Below are positions 1 to 7,812 of a DNA stretch of 64,000 nt, piece by piece. The stretch covers positions 7,502,001-7,566,000 of the forward strand of contig NZ_CP107880.1 of NCBI RefSeq assembly GCF_036013745.1, given 5' to 3'. The notes beneath the pieces are model-generated. The model ran no database searches. It was not told where the DNA came from and saw only the letters and a list, made by a program, of their open reading frames with translations. Every line of letters begins with the position of its first letter. Positions within the stretch are counted from its first letter, which is position 1. Origin of the DNA: Streptomyces sp. NBC_00483 (lineage in GTDB: Bacteria; Actinomycetota; Actinomycetes; Streptomycetales; Streptomycetaceae). The position numbers and the translations under genes were made by a program.

Positions 1-964
1 GTTCCAGGCGCCGACCCGGACTTCGTACCGCGGGCTCGGCGTCTACTCCATGGCGCCGTCCTCGTCCGGTGGCACGAGTGTCGGTGAAGCGCTCAACATC
101 CTTGAGAACACCGACCTGTCGAAGGCGTCGGACGTCCAGTACCTGCACCGCTTCATCGGGGCGAGCCGTGTGGCCTTCGCCGACCGGGGGCGCTGGGTGG
201 GCGACCCGGCGTTCGAGGACGTGCCGACGAAGGGGCTGCTTTCGCAGAAGTTCGCGGACTCGCGCGAGTGCCTCATCAAGGACGACGCGGTGCTCAAGAG
301 CCCGCTCGCTCCGGGTGACCCGAGGCACCCCGGAAAGTGCGGCGAGGCCGGGGACAAGGCGGCGCCGACGACGTACGAGGGTGAGAACACCACGCACCTC
401 ACGGCGGCGGACAAGTGGGGCAACGTCGTCTCCTACACGCTCACCATCGAGTCGACCGGCGGCAGCGGCATCACCGTGCCGGGGCGCGGCTTCCTGCTCA
501 ACAACGAGCTGACGGACTTCTCCTTCGCGCCCGCGAGCGCCGACGTCCACGACCCGAACCTGCCGGGTCCCGGCAAGCGTCCGCGCTCGTCGATCGCGCC
601 GACGATCGTGCTCGACAAGACGGGCAAGCCGGTGGTCGCGGTCGGGTCGCCGGGCGGGGCCACCATCATCACCACGGTGCTGCAGACGTTGACGGGGTTC
701 CTCGACCGGGACCTGCCGCTGGTCGACGCGATTGCGGCGCCGCGGGCGAGTCAGCGGAACGCGGCGCAGACGGAGCTTGAGCCGGGGCTGTACGACAGCG
801 GGGTGCGGGGTGAGCTCGAGGCCATCGGGCACTCCTTCAAGGAGAACCCGGAGATCGGGGCGGCGACCGGTGTGCAGCGGTTGCCCGGCGGTAAGTGGCT
901 CGCCGCGGCGGAGAAGGTACGCAGGGGTGGCGGTTCGGCGATGGTGGTGACACCCACGAAGTAG
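1..964 (+). CDS. ggt: Gamma-glutamyltransferase, C-terminal part (5' end outside window)
   Basis: The reading frame is already open at the window edge (codons start at base 2), so this is the C-terminal part of a longer protein. It removes and transfers gamma-glutamyl groups from compounds such as glutathione. The autocatalytic processing site is visible as NTTHLTAAD (Thr codons near 389-394); the first Thr of TTH is the usual nucleophile and new N-terminus of the small subunit. GSPGGATII further on is the conserved oxyanion-hole/substrate loop. Both subunit regions join here without a break, as normal for the proenzyme. Any signal peptide would lie upstream, out of view. It is distinct from the second GGT-family gene at 35535, which has a different small subunit. 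Confidence 0.93.
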   Translation, partial: FQAPTRTSYRGLGVYSMAPSSSGGTSVGEALNILENTDLSKASDVQYLHRFIGASRVAFADRGRWVGDPAFEDVPTKGLLSQKFADSRECLIKDDAVLKSPLAPGDPRHPGKCGEAGDKAAPTTYEGENTTHLTAADKWGNVVSYTLTIESTGGSGITVPGRGFLLNNELTDFSFAPASADVHDPNLPGPGKRPRSSIAPTIVLDKTGKPVVAVGSPGGATIITTVLQTLTGFLDRDLPLVDAIAAPRASQRNAAQTELEPGLYDSGVRGELEAIGHSFKENPEIGAATGVQRLPGGKWLAAAEKVRRGGGSAMVVTPTK

Positions 965-1010
965 CGCACGGGCGGCCCCCGTGGCCTGGCGGTCACCCGC
1001 CCTCACGCCA

Positions 1011-1057
1011 CGGGGCGCCGCCCCGGACCCCGCGCCTCAAACGCCGGCGGGGCTGAA
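1011..1057 (-). repeat. Dispersed hairpin repeat family R1, copy 1
   Basis: Read on the minus strand this matches the copies at 5199-5242 and 61321-61365: a CCCCGCCGGCG block, TTGAGGCG, then a GC hairpin core (CGGGGTCCGGGGCGG...GCCCCG). It lies just after the ggt stop and probably acts as a transcription terminator between convergent genes. Confidence 0.75.
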
Positions 1058-1090
1058 TTTTGCTCACCCGCCGCCGCGCTCGGCCGTCAG

Positions 1091-1154
1091 CCGCCTTGGG
1101 CAGTCTGCCGCCTGGGGCGGCAGGGTGGGCAAGGCGGCGCCCCGGTGCCGCGCA
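1091..1154 (+). repeat. Dispersed palindromic repeat family R2, copy A
   Basis: About 64 bases containing CCGCCTTGGGCA, a CTGCCGCC...GGCGGCAG hairpin, GGTGGGCAAGGCGG and a GGTGCCGCGCA end. The reverse complement of 51421-51482 repeats this with only scattered differences. It sits between the 3' ends of ggt and map. Confidence 0.75.
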
Positions 1155-1187
1155 CCCCTTGCGGTGGCTCCAGCCCCGGGGCCCGGT

Positions 1188-1955
1188 TCAGCGAGCCGTG
1201 AGGATGCGGGGGCCCGCCTCCGTGATCGCCACGGAGTGTTCCGCGTGGGCGGCGCGGGAGCCGTCGTTCGTGCGGAGGGTCCAGCCGTCGGACGCCTCGT
1301 GGTAGCCGTCCCCACCACCCCCGATGACCATGGGCTCGATGGCCAGCGCCATGCCGTGCCGCAGCACCATGCCGCGCCCGGCCCGCCCCTCGTTCGGCAC
1401 CCCGGGATCCTCGTGCATCCGCCGACCGATCCCGTGCCCGCCGAAGTCCTCCGGAATCCCGTATCCGGCCTCCCGGCACACGGTCCCGATCGCGTGCGCG
1501 ATGTCCCCGATCCGGTTCCCGACGACCGCCGCCGCGATCCCGGCCGCGAGCGCCCGCTCGGCCGTCTCCACGAGTCGTACGTCCTCGGGCCGTGCCCTGC
1601 CCACCGTGAAGCTGATCGCGGAGTCGCCCGCCCACCCGTCCAGCTCCGCCCCGAAGTCGGCCGAGACCAGGTCCCCGTCCCGCAACCGGTACTTGGTCGG
1701 GATCCCGTGCACGATCGCGTCGTTCACGGACACGCAGAGCACGGCGGGAAACGGTGTGGGCGCGAAGCTCGGCCGGTAGCCGAGGAAGGGTGAGCCCGCG
1801 CCCGCCTTGCGCAGCACGTCGTGTGCCACCTCGTCGAGCTCCAGCAGGCTCACGCCCACGGCAGCGTGCTCGCGTACCGCGGCGAGGGCGTCGGCCACGA
1901 CCCGGCCCGCCTCCCGCATCGCGTCGATCTGTGTATCCGTCTTGAGTTCCACCAT
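1188..1955 (-). CDS. map: Type I methionine aminopeptidase
   Basis: A 255-residue cytosolic metalloprotease that removes the initiator Met from nascent proteins. The five metal ligands of the pita-bread fold are readable: Asp in SADFGAELDG and in WAGDSA, His in GHGIGRRMHEDP, Glu in AIEPMV and Glu in EHSVAIT near the C-terminus. The length fits the short bacterial form without an N-terminal extension. The ATG at 1953-1955 is used. It is divergent from a small XRE regulator across a 62-base promoter region with a near-repeated TACCGGTA element, so the regulator may control it. It is not in a ribosomal-protein operon here, suggesting an accessory paralogue, although other copies cannot be seen. 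Confidence 0.95.
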   Translation of the reverse strand: MVELKTDTQIDAMREAGRVVADALAAVREHAAVGVSLLELDEVAHDVLRKAGAGSPFLGYRPSFAPTPFPAVLCVSVNDAIVHGIPTKYRLRDGDLVSADFGAELDGWAGDSAISFTVGRARPEDVRLVETAERALAAGIAAAVVGNRIGDIAHAIGTVCREAGYGIPEDFGGHGIGRRMHEDPGVPNEGRAGRGMVLRHGMALAIEPMVIGGGGDGYHEASDGWTLRTNDGSRAAHAEHSVAITEAGPRILTAR

Positions 1956-1965
1956 GCCAATAACT

Positions 1966-1987
1966 ATACCGGTATTTAAATCCGGTA
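1966..1987. promoter_or_regulatory. Probable operator between map and XRE regulator
   Basis: The 10-bp perfect palindrome ATACCGGTAT (1966-1975) is followed after a TTAAA-rich step by TCCGGTA (1981-1987), so the TACCGGTA core occurs nearly twice, 14 bases apart. This spacing would put two dimers near the same face of the helix. It covers the likely -35 area of the regulator gene. Autoregulation by the XRE protein is inferred. Confidence 0.55.
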
Positions 1988-2005
1988 CAAAAATGGGGTC
2001 TCGGG

Positions 2006-2011
2006 TAGAGT
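2006..2011 (+). promoter_or_regulatory. -10 element of a probable leaderless promoter
   Basis: TAGAGT ends six bases before the ATG at 2018 and no ribosome binding site separates them. In Streptomyces that spacing typically places the transcription start at or beside the start codon, giving a leaderless mRNA. Confidence 0.45.
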
Positions 2012-2017
2012 GGGGGC

Positions 2018-2269
2018 ATGGTCCGAACCCCCTTGACCCCCGAAGAGCGCGAACGTGGCGAGCACCTCGGCCGGCTGCTGCGCGAGGCGCGGCTCGGGCG
2101 CAGCATGACGGAGGTGGCCGCGGGCGCGGGCATCTCCGTCGAGACGCTGCGCAAGATCGAGACGGGTCGAGCGCCGACCCCGGCCTTCTTCACCGTCGCC
2201 GTGCTCGCCCGTGAGCTGGGCCTTTCCATGGACGAGCTGATGACGCGCTGCGCCTTGGCGCCGGCCTGA
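2018..2269 (+). CDS. XRE-family helix-turn-helix regulator
   Basis: An 83-residue protein that is almost entirely one Cro/C1-type HTH domain: LREARLGRSMTEVAAGAG (helices 1-2), then ISVETLRKIETGRAP (recognition helix with the typical ETLRKIETG) and a C-terminal ELGLSMDELM helix. It has no additional ligand-binding domain. It is divergent from map with an operator-like repeat between them and probably starts as a leaderless transcript. Inference: a local autoregulator, possibly also controlling map. I see no toxin partner beside it. Confidence 0.88.
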   Translation: MVRTPLTPEERERGEHLGRLLREARLGRSMTEVAAGAGISVETLRKIETGRAPTPAFFTVAVLARELGLSMDELMTRCALAPA

Positions 2270-2398
2270 CGGACGCCCTGGCGCCCGCTTGACCGGTGCC
2301 GGTGTCCGTGTCGAAAAGTGCGCGTAGCACCCCCGTAACACGGGAGGTGTTTGCTTCCGGAGCGTAAGGCTCCAGGAGTGCGACGATCGGCGGGGCGC

Positions 2399-3709
2399 GT
2401 GGCGGAAGTGGGACAACTCCCGGACCGGGTACGGGACTTCGCGACATATCTGCAGGGCCTCAACGCCCGGCTCGACCAACGCGCCGGCTGGTGCGGCGTC
2501 TTCTGGCAGCGGGATCCCGAGGGCATGCGGGCCTGTCTCGACGGCAGCGAGGTGCCGCCGTGGGACGTGGTGGAGGCGCTCCTGAAGGACCTCGCGTCGG
2601 CGACGGGTACCGAGCACGCCGAGCGTGAGGCGGCCCGGGCCCGCGCCCTGCATCGAGCGTCCGTGCGCGCCCACGACGCGGGGCCCGGCGCACGCGCGCT
2701 GCTCGCCGACCGGATGGACGTGATGGTGCGCGAGCGGCGGTACGCGGAGCGGCGCCTCCGCGAACTCGGCGCCCGCCTCGAATCCGCCGTCGACGAGGAG
2801 GCGGCCGACGCCGTCCGTTTCGACCTGGCCTGGGTGCGCGACGACCACGAGCGGGCGACGGCACGGATCGCCGAACTCGGGGCGAGGCTCGCGGAGTTGG
2901 GGCCAACCCCTGCGGGTGCGGCTGCGGGTGCGACTGCGGGGCCGGAAGGGTCCGTACCCGGTGCTCGCCCGGCCCCGTCGGCGCCCCGCCCGGCGCCCGC
3001 CAAGGAGCGCAAGCGCCGACCCCGGGGCAGCGCGCGCTTCGCCGGGATGCCGGTGGACGAACCGGAGCCGGGGGCCGTCCCGGCACCCGTTCCCGCCGCC
3101 GCCACTCCCAAGGGCGCCCGGTTCGCCGGCGCCGCGGCCGAGCAGGAGGCGGCGGCCCCCGCCCCGCCGCCGGCCGACGCCACCGCCCACGTCGACGTGT
3201 CCGCGACGGTCACCCTCCTCGCCCGCCACCGCGCCGAGGGCCGCAGCGGCGAGGCGCACATGGTCCTCGTGGACGCCGCCTCCGGGCCCGCCGCCCATTT
3301 CCCGCTGCTCGCCGCGGAGTTGACGCGGTCCGGGCTCGGCGCCGACTGGGCCACCCTGCTGTGGGAGGCCGCGTCGTTGCCGCTGGACCGTCTTGTCGCC
3401 GCCGCCGACGCGCTGGTCGCGGCCGGCCGCACCGGCGACGGTCGGCAGCTGCTGCGTCAGGGCATGGGCAGCCCGCCCGCCGAGTTCGGCGCCGCGGTGC
3501 ACCGGCTCGACGAGGAGGGCCGGCACCACGAGGTCCGCACCCTCCTCGACGCGTACGTCCGCGGCCGCACCCCCGAAGAGGCCGCCCACACCGCGCGCGG
3601 CGCCCCCGACCGGCTCGTACCCCTGCTCCTGGACGCGGCGCGGCGGGTCTCCGAGGAGCGGTACTGGGACGTGGTGCACGCGCTGCGCGTCGCGGGCCTC
3701 GCACACTGA
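2399..3709 (+). CDS. Hypothetical protein with helical N-terminus and Pro/Ala linker
   Basis: Not recognised with certainty. The open frame runs from a TTG at 2351, with in-frame GTGs at 2378 and 2399; none has a convincing ribosome binding site, so the start is open and 2399 (VAEVGQLPDRV) is chosen because homology-like composition begins there. Residues about 5-65 look like a compact helical domain (DRVRDFATYLQGLNARL...WDVVEALLKDLA), followed by charged coiled-coil-like helices, then a Pro/Ala-rich basic linker with two GARFAG/SARFAG units. The C-terminal 150 residues are helical (VTLLARHRAEG...LVAAADALVAAGRTGDG) with a repeat-like feel. There is no signal peptide or membrane segment. Similar N-termini occur in Streptomyces proteins of unknown role near XRE regulators. 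Confidence 0.7.
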   Translation: MAEVGQLPDRVRDFATYLQGLNARLDQRAGWCGVFWQRDPEGMRACLDGSEVPPWDVVEALLKDLASATGTEHAEREAARARALHRASVRAHDAGPGARALLADRMDVMVRERRYAERRLRELGARLESAVDEEAADAVRFDLAWVRDDHERATARIAELGARLAELGPTPAGAAAGATAGPEGSVPGARPAPSAPRPAPAKERKRRPRGSARFAGMPVDEPEPGAVPAPVPAAATPKGARFAGAAAEQEAAAPAPPPADATAHVDVSATVTLLARHRAEGRSGEAHMVLVDAASGPAAHFPLLAAELTRSGLGADWATLLWEAASLPLDRLVAAADALVAAGRTGDGRQLLRQGMGSPPAEFGAAVHRLDEEGRHHEVRTLLDAYVRGRTPEEAAHTARGAPDRLVPLLLDAARRVSEERYWDVVHALRVAGLAH

Positions 3710-3820
3710 ACCGTCACCCGCACGGGTGCCGGGGCCGCCCCGATCCAGCGGGTTGCCGACGATGCCCTTGGCAAGCCCTCCGTTGAGGCTTACGTTCGTC
3801 CCTCTACCGCCGTTCTACGT

Positions 3821-3900
3821 GCGTAGAGGCTTAGGCGCAGACGTATCTGCGTAGAGGCATACGCGCAGACGTACCTGCGCAGAGAAGTAGAGACGTAAGG
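3821..3900 (+). repeat. 28-bp tandem direct repeat upstream of the aminotransferase
   Basis: Unit 1 (3821-3848) and unit 2 (3849-3876) begin GCGTAGAGGC and end CGCAGACGTAYCT, with 3 mismatches in 28; a third degenerate unit starts GCGCAGAG at 3877. The array ends a few bases before the ribosome binding site. It resembles a multi-site operator or a long 5' leader structure. A CRISPR is excluded because there are no spacers. Confidence 0.7.
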
Positions 3901-3917
3901 AAGAAGGAGTGCTGCCG

Positions 3918-5198
3918 ATGACCACCCCCTCCCGAGCCTCTCTGCACGACCGCCACCGCGAAGTCCTGCCGGACTGGCTGGCCCTGTACTACGACGAGCC
4001 GATCGAGCTCACGCACGGCGAGGGCCGGCACGTCTGGGACGCCGAGGGCAACAAGTACCTGGACTTCTTCGGCGGCATCCTCACGACGATGACGGCGCAC
4101 GCGCTGCCCGAGGTCACGAAGGCGGTGAGCGAACAGGCCTCCCGGATCGTCCACTCCTCGACGCTCTATCTGAACCGGCCGATGGTCGAACTCGCCGAGC
4201 GCGTCGCCCAGTTGTCCGGAATCCCGGATGCCCGCGTCTTCTTCACCACGTCCGGCACCGAGGCCAACGACACGGCGCTGATGCTCGCCACCGCGTACCG
4301 CCGCTCGAACCAGATCCTGGCGATGCGCAACAGCTACCACGGCCGCTCGTTCTCCACGGTCGGCATCACCGGCAACAAGGGCTGGTCGCCGACGAGCCTG
4401 TCCCCGCTCCAGACGCTGTACGTGCACGGGGGCGTACGTGGCCGTGGCCCCTACGCCCACCTGGCCGACGCCGAGTTCATCGACGCCTGCGTAGCCGACC
4501 TGCGGGACATGCTCGGCCAGACCCGTGGCAACGTGGCGGCGCTCATCGCCGAACCCATCCAGGGCGTCGGCGGCTTCACCTCCCCGCCCGACGGCCTGTA
4601 CGCCGCCTTCCGCGACGTCCTGCGCGAGCACGGCATCCTGTGGATCTCGGACGAGGTGCAGACCGGCTGGGGCCGCACCGGCGAGCACTTCTGGGGCTGG
4701 CAGGCGCACGCGGAGTCGGGGCCGCCGGACATCCTGACCTTCGCCAAGGGCATCGGCAACGGCATGTCGATCGGCGGCGTCGTCGCCCGTGGTGACGTCA
4801 TGAACTGCCTTGACGCCAACTCCATTTCGACGTTCGGCGGCTCCCCGATCACCATGGCGGCGGGCCTCGCCAACCTCTCGTACCTGCTCGAACACGACCT
4901 CCAGGGCAACGCCCGGCGGGTCGGTGGACTCCTCATCGAGCGACTGCGGGCGATCGCCGCGAGCGCGCCCGGCGTCCGGGAGGTGCGGGGGCGTGGCCTG
5001 ATGATCGGCATCGAGCTGGAGAGCCCCGGCCCCGGCCCCGACGCGGCGCAGGTCATCGAGTCCTGCCGGGCGCAGGGGCTTCTGATCGGCAAGGGCGGGG
5101 GCCACGATTCGAGCGTGCTGCGGATTGCTCCGCCGATGACCTTGACGGTGGCGGAGGCGGAGGAGGGGGCGGGGATTTTGGAACGGGCGCTCCATTGA
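3918..5198 (+). CDS. Class III (PLP-dependent) aminotransferase
   Basis: A 426-residue fold-type I aminotransferase of the beta-alanine/GABA:2-oxo acid group. SGTEAND near residue 112 binds the cofactor phosphate, SDEVQTGWGRTG (244-255) contains the Asp that contacts the pyridine N, and Lys277 in TFAKGIGNG is the Schiff-base lysine. ATG 3918 is chosen over the in-frame GTG 3909 because AAGGAG (3904-3909) sits 8 bases upstream. The genes that follow convert dihydropyrimidines or hydantoins to beta-amino acids, so its probable job is to transaminate beta-alanine or beta-aminoisobutyrate, the last step of reductive pyrimidine catabolism. Specificity cannot be read from the motifs alone. Confidence 0.9.
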   Translation: MTTPSRASLHDRHREVLPDWLALYYDEPIELTHGEGRHVWDAEGNKYLDFFGGILTTMTAHALPEVTKAVSEQASRIVHSSTLYLNRPMVELAERVAQLSGIPDARVFFTTSGTEANDTALMLATAYRRSNQILAMRNSYHGRSFSTVGITGNKGWSPTSLSPLQTLYVHGGVRGRGPYAHLADAEFIDACVADLRDMLGQTRGNVAALIAEPIQGVGGFTSPPDGLYAAFRDVLREHGILWISDEVQTGWGRTGEHFWGWQAHAESGPPDILTFAKGIGNGMSIGGVVARGDVMNCLDANSISTFGGSPITMAAGLANLSYLLEHDLQGNARRVGGLLIERLRAIAASAPGVREVRGRGLMIGIELESPGPGPDAAQVIESCRAQGLLIGKGGGHDSSVLRIAPPMTLTVAEAEEGAGILERALH

Positions 5199-5242
5199 AG
5201 CCCCGCCGGCGATTGAGGCGCGGGGTCCGGGGCGGAGCCCCG
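5199..5242 (+). repeat. Dispersed hairpin repeat family R1, copy 2
   Basis: Starts directly after the aminotransferase stop. AGCCCCGCCGGCGATTGAGG is followed by the GC hairpin at 5221-5242. Nearly identical to 61321-61365. Probably a terminator or attenuator between the aminotransferase and the PucR regulator. Confidence 0.75.
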
Positions 5243-5289
5243 CGACCGCTCGCCGGGTAACCGTGCAACACGAGGGAGACCCTCAGCAC

Positions 5290-6834
5290 ATGTCCGCCCA
5301 CACCCTCTCCGTCCGCCAAATACTCGCCCTGGACCGCATCGCCGCCGGCCAACCGGAGGTGGTCGCCGCGGCCGAGCACCTCGACCGCCCCGTCCGCTGG
5401 GTGCACGTGGCCGAGGCCGCGGACGTGGGTGTGATGCTGAGCGGCGGCGAGATGATCCTCACCACGGGCGTCCTGCTCGCGGACGACGAGCGGCTACAGG
5501 CCGAGTACATCGACTCCCTGCACCGCGCGGAGGCCGCCGCGCTCGTCCTGGGTCTCGGCCGCGCCTTCCCGTCCTCCCCGGAGGGAATGCGGCGCGCCGC
5601 CGAACGGCACGGGCTGCCCATGGTGGTGCTGCACCGTCCGTTCCCCTTCGCCGAGTTGACGGAGGAGGTGCAATCCCGGCTCGTACGAAGGAAGTTCGCC
5701 GCCGTCAGCCTCTCCGAGGGCATCCGTACCTCGCTCACCGGCCTCATCACGGCGGGCGCCCCGCTGCAGGGACTGCTCGACGAGATCGCCGCGCACAGCG
5801 GTTGCCCGGTCGTCCTCACCAACCTCGCCCACCGCGTCCTCGCCACGGCGGGCGAACACCCGTCCGTAGACGACGTGTTGCGCGACTGGGACCGCATCGC
5901 CCGGCAGCCCGGCGGGGTCGACGGGGAGGGCTGGATCCGCGCGGACCTCGGCGGACGCGGCGAACGCTGGGGCTCCGTCGTGCTGTGCGGGCACCGCGGT
6001 GACGGCGCGTCCGGGCGGCTGCTCGCGGACCGTGCGGCGGAGGCCCTGGTGCTGCACCACCTGCTGTCGGGCTCCGGGCCGAGCTGGGAGGAGCAGTCGG
6101 CCCGCTGTCTCCTCGCGGACCTGCTCGCGGGCGGCGCGCCGGCCCGCGGCCTGCTGCCCCGCGCACGCGCGGCGGGCCTCCCGGTGAACCGCCGCACGTT
6201 CCTTCCCCTCGTCGTACGCGACACTTCACCGGCCCAACTCGACCGTCTGCTGCGCCTGTTGGGGCTGTCGGGCCTCGTGGCGGAACTCGCCGAGCACTCC
6301 ACCGCCGTCCTCCTCAGCCTCGCCCGCGACCAGGCGCCGGAGGCCCTCGCCGCACACTTCGCCGACCGTCTGCGCGCGGAGACCGGTGACGCGCGGGCCC
6401 TCGTCGCGGCCGGCCCCGCCAGTACCGCCTGGGAGGACGTGCCGGAGGCGCTGCGCGAGGCCCTGCACGTGGCCGACGCCGTCACCGGCGCGCCGCCCGG
6501 CCTCCCTCCGGTGGTCCGTATCGGCGACGTACGACTGCGCGGTCTCGTACGGCAGTTGCGCGACGACCCTCGCGTACAGGCCTTCTCGGAACGGGAGTTG
6601 GACGCCATCCTGGCCTCCGAGGACGCCGCGGAACTCCTCCCGGTCCTGCGCGGCTACCTCACCACCGGCCGCAACAAGTCCCGCACCGCCCAGCTCACCC
6701 ACATGAGCCGCCCCGCCCTCTACCGCCGCCTCCAGTCCATCCAGACACTGCTCGGCATCGACCTCGACGACTTCGAGCAGGCCGCGTCCGTCCATCTGGC
6801 CCTGCTCGCGCACGACGCGCAGTCGGGACCGTGA
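5290..6834 (+). CDS. PucR-family transcriptional regulator
   Basis: A 514-residue regulator. Residues 1-135 form the N-terminal PucR (purine catabolism regulator-like) sensor domain, with GGEMILTTGVLL and LVLGLGRAF typical of it. A central GAF/GGDEF-like region follows, and the C-terminus (about 455-510) carries the HTH_30 domain with NKSRTAQLTHMSRPALYRRL. ATG 5290 is preceded by GAGGGAG about 12 bases earlier; the in-frame GTG at 5263 is less likely. It sits between the aminotransferase and the beta-ureidopropionase/dihydropyrimidinase pair and is probably their activator, with a pyrimidine or hydantoin intermediate as the likely effector (inferred). GTGCAAC occurs just upstream and twice before the next gene. 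Confidence 0.92.
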   Translation: MSAHTLSVRQILALDRIAAGQPEVVAAAEHLDRPVRWVHVAEAADVGVMLSGGEMILTTGVLLADDERLQAEYIDSLHRAEAAALVLGLGRAFPSSPEGMRRAAERHGLPMVVLHRPFPFAELTEEVQSRLVRRKFAAVSLSEGIRTSLTGLITAGAPLQGLLDEIAAHSGCPVVLTNLAHRVLATAGEHPSVDDVLRDWDRIARQPGGVDGEGWIRADLGGRGERWGSVVLCGHRGDGASGRLLADRAAEALVLHHLLSGSGPSWEEQSARCLLADLLAGGAPARGLLPRARAAGLPVNRRTFLPLVVRDTSPAQLDRLLRLLGLSGLVAELAEHSTAVLLSLARDQAPEALAAHFADRLRAETGDARALVAAGPASTAWEDVPEALREALHVADAVTGAPPGLPPVVRIGDVRLRGLVRQLRDDPRVQAFSERELDAILASEDAAELLPVLRGYLTTGRNKSRTAQLTHMSRPALYRRLQSIQTLLGIDLDDFEQAASVHLALLAHDAQSGP

Positions 6835-6944
6835 CACCGTGCAACGCCCGCGGCCCCGCGCGTGACACGCTGCGACTCGGCGGTGCCGCTCCCCGCTCCC
6901 TATCGTCGACACCACACAGTGCAACCCCCTCTCAGGGAGGTCCG

Positions 6945-7787
6945 ATGAGCCCCGTGATCCGCGCCGCCATCTTCCAGACCGCATGGACCGGCGACAAAGA
7001 GTCCATGATCAAGGTGCACGAGCAGGCGGTCCGCGACGCCGCCGCCCAGGGCGCCCAAGTCCTCTGCTTCCAGGAGCTGTTCTACGGCCCGTACTTCTGC
7101 CAGGTGCAGGACGCGAAGTTCTACGAGTACGCGGAGTCGGTGCCGGACGGACCGGTCGTCCAGCGCTTCCAGGCCCTGGCCCGCGAACACGGCATCGTCC
7201 TCGTCCTCCCCGTCTACGAGGAGGAGCAGCCGGGCGTCCTCTACAACACGGCCGCCGTGATCGACGCCGACGGCAGCTATCTCGGCAAGTACCGCAAGAC
7301 GCACATCCCGCAGGTCAAGGGCTTCTGGGAGAAGTTCTACTTCCGCCCGGGCAACAGCGGCTGGCCGGTCTTCGACACGGCGGTGGGCAAGATCGGTGTG
7401 TACATCTGCTACGACCGGCACTTCCCGGAGGGCTGGCGCGCGCTCGGCCTGGAGGGCGCCCAGATCGTCTTCAACCCCTCGGCCACCTCGCGCGGCCTGT
7501 CCCGCTACCTCTGGCAGCTGGAGCAGCCGGCGGCCGCGGTCGCCAACGAGTACTTCGTCGGTGCGATCAACCGTGTGGGCGTCGAGGAGTACGGCGACAA
7601 CGACTTCTACGGCACGTCGTACTTCGTCGACCCCGAGGGCCGGTTCGTGGGCGAGGTCGCCGACGACAAGGCGCCCGAACTCGTCGTCCGCGAGCTCGAC
7701 ATGGCGAAGCTGCGCGAGGTCCGCGACCGCTGGCAGTTCTACCGCGACCGCAACCCGCAAGCGTACGAGCCCCTGACCCGCCCGTAA
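6945..7787 (+). CDS. Carbon-nitrogen hydrolase, probable beta-ureidopropionase / N-carbamoyl amidohydrolase
   Basis: A 280-residue nitrilase-superfamily enzyme with the full triad: Glu44 in CFQELFYGP, Lys118 in KYRKTHIPQ and Cys155 in VYICYDRHFPEG. It hydrolyses N-carbamoyl-beta-alanine (or an N-carbamoyl amino acid) to the amino acid, CO2 and ammonia, the step after dihydropyrimidinase. ATG 6945 has GGGAGG five bases upstream. The next gene, dihydropyrimidinase, starts 25 bases after its stop, so the two are co-transcribed. Context and the long FYFRPGNSGWPVFDT segment support ureidopropionase over a general nitrilase; the stereospecificity of any carbamoylase activity is unknown. Confidence 0.92.
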   Translation: MSPVIRAAIFQTAWTGDKESMIKVHEQAVRDAAAQGAQVLCFQELFYGPYFCQVQDAKFYEYAESVPDGPVVQRFQALAREHGIVLVLPVYEEEQPGVLYNTAAVIDADGSYLGKYRKTHIPQVKGFWEKFYFRPGNSGWPVFDTAVGKIGVYICYDRHFPEGWRALGLEGAQIVFNPSATSRGLSRYLWQLEQPAAAVANEYFVGAINRVGVEEYGDNDFYGTSYFVDPEGRFVGEVADDKAPELVVRELDMAKLREVRDRWQFYRDRNPQAYEPLTRP

Positions 7788-7812
7788 CCGCAGCAGCCCT
7801 CAGGAGGAGCAC

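Noticed and set aside
1087..3432. Long minus-strand frame (781 codons) across map, XRE and the hypothetical gene
   Set aside because: It overlaps known genes and has poor composition; no motif seen.
3821..3900. Possible CRISPR array
   Set aside because: Only two good units, no spacers, no cas genes.
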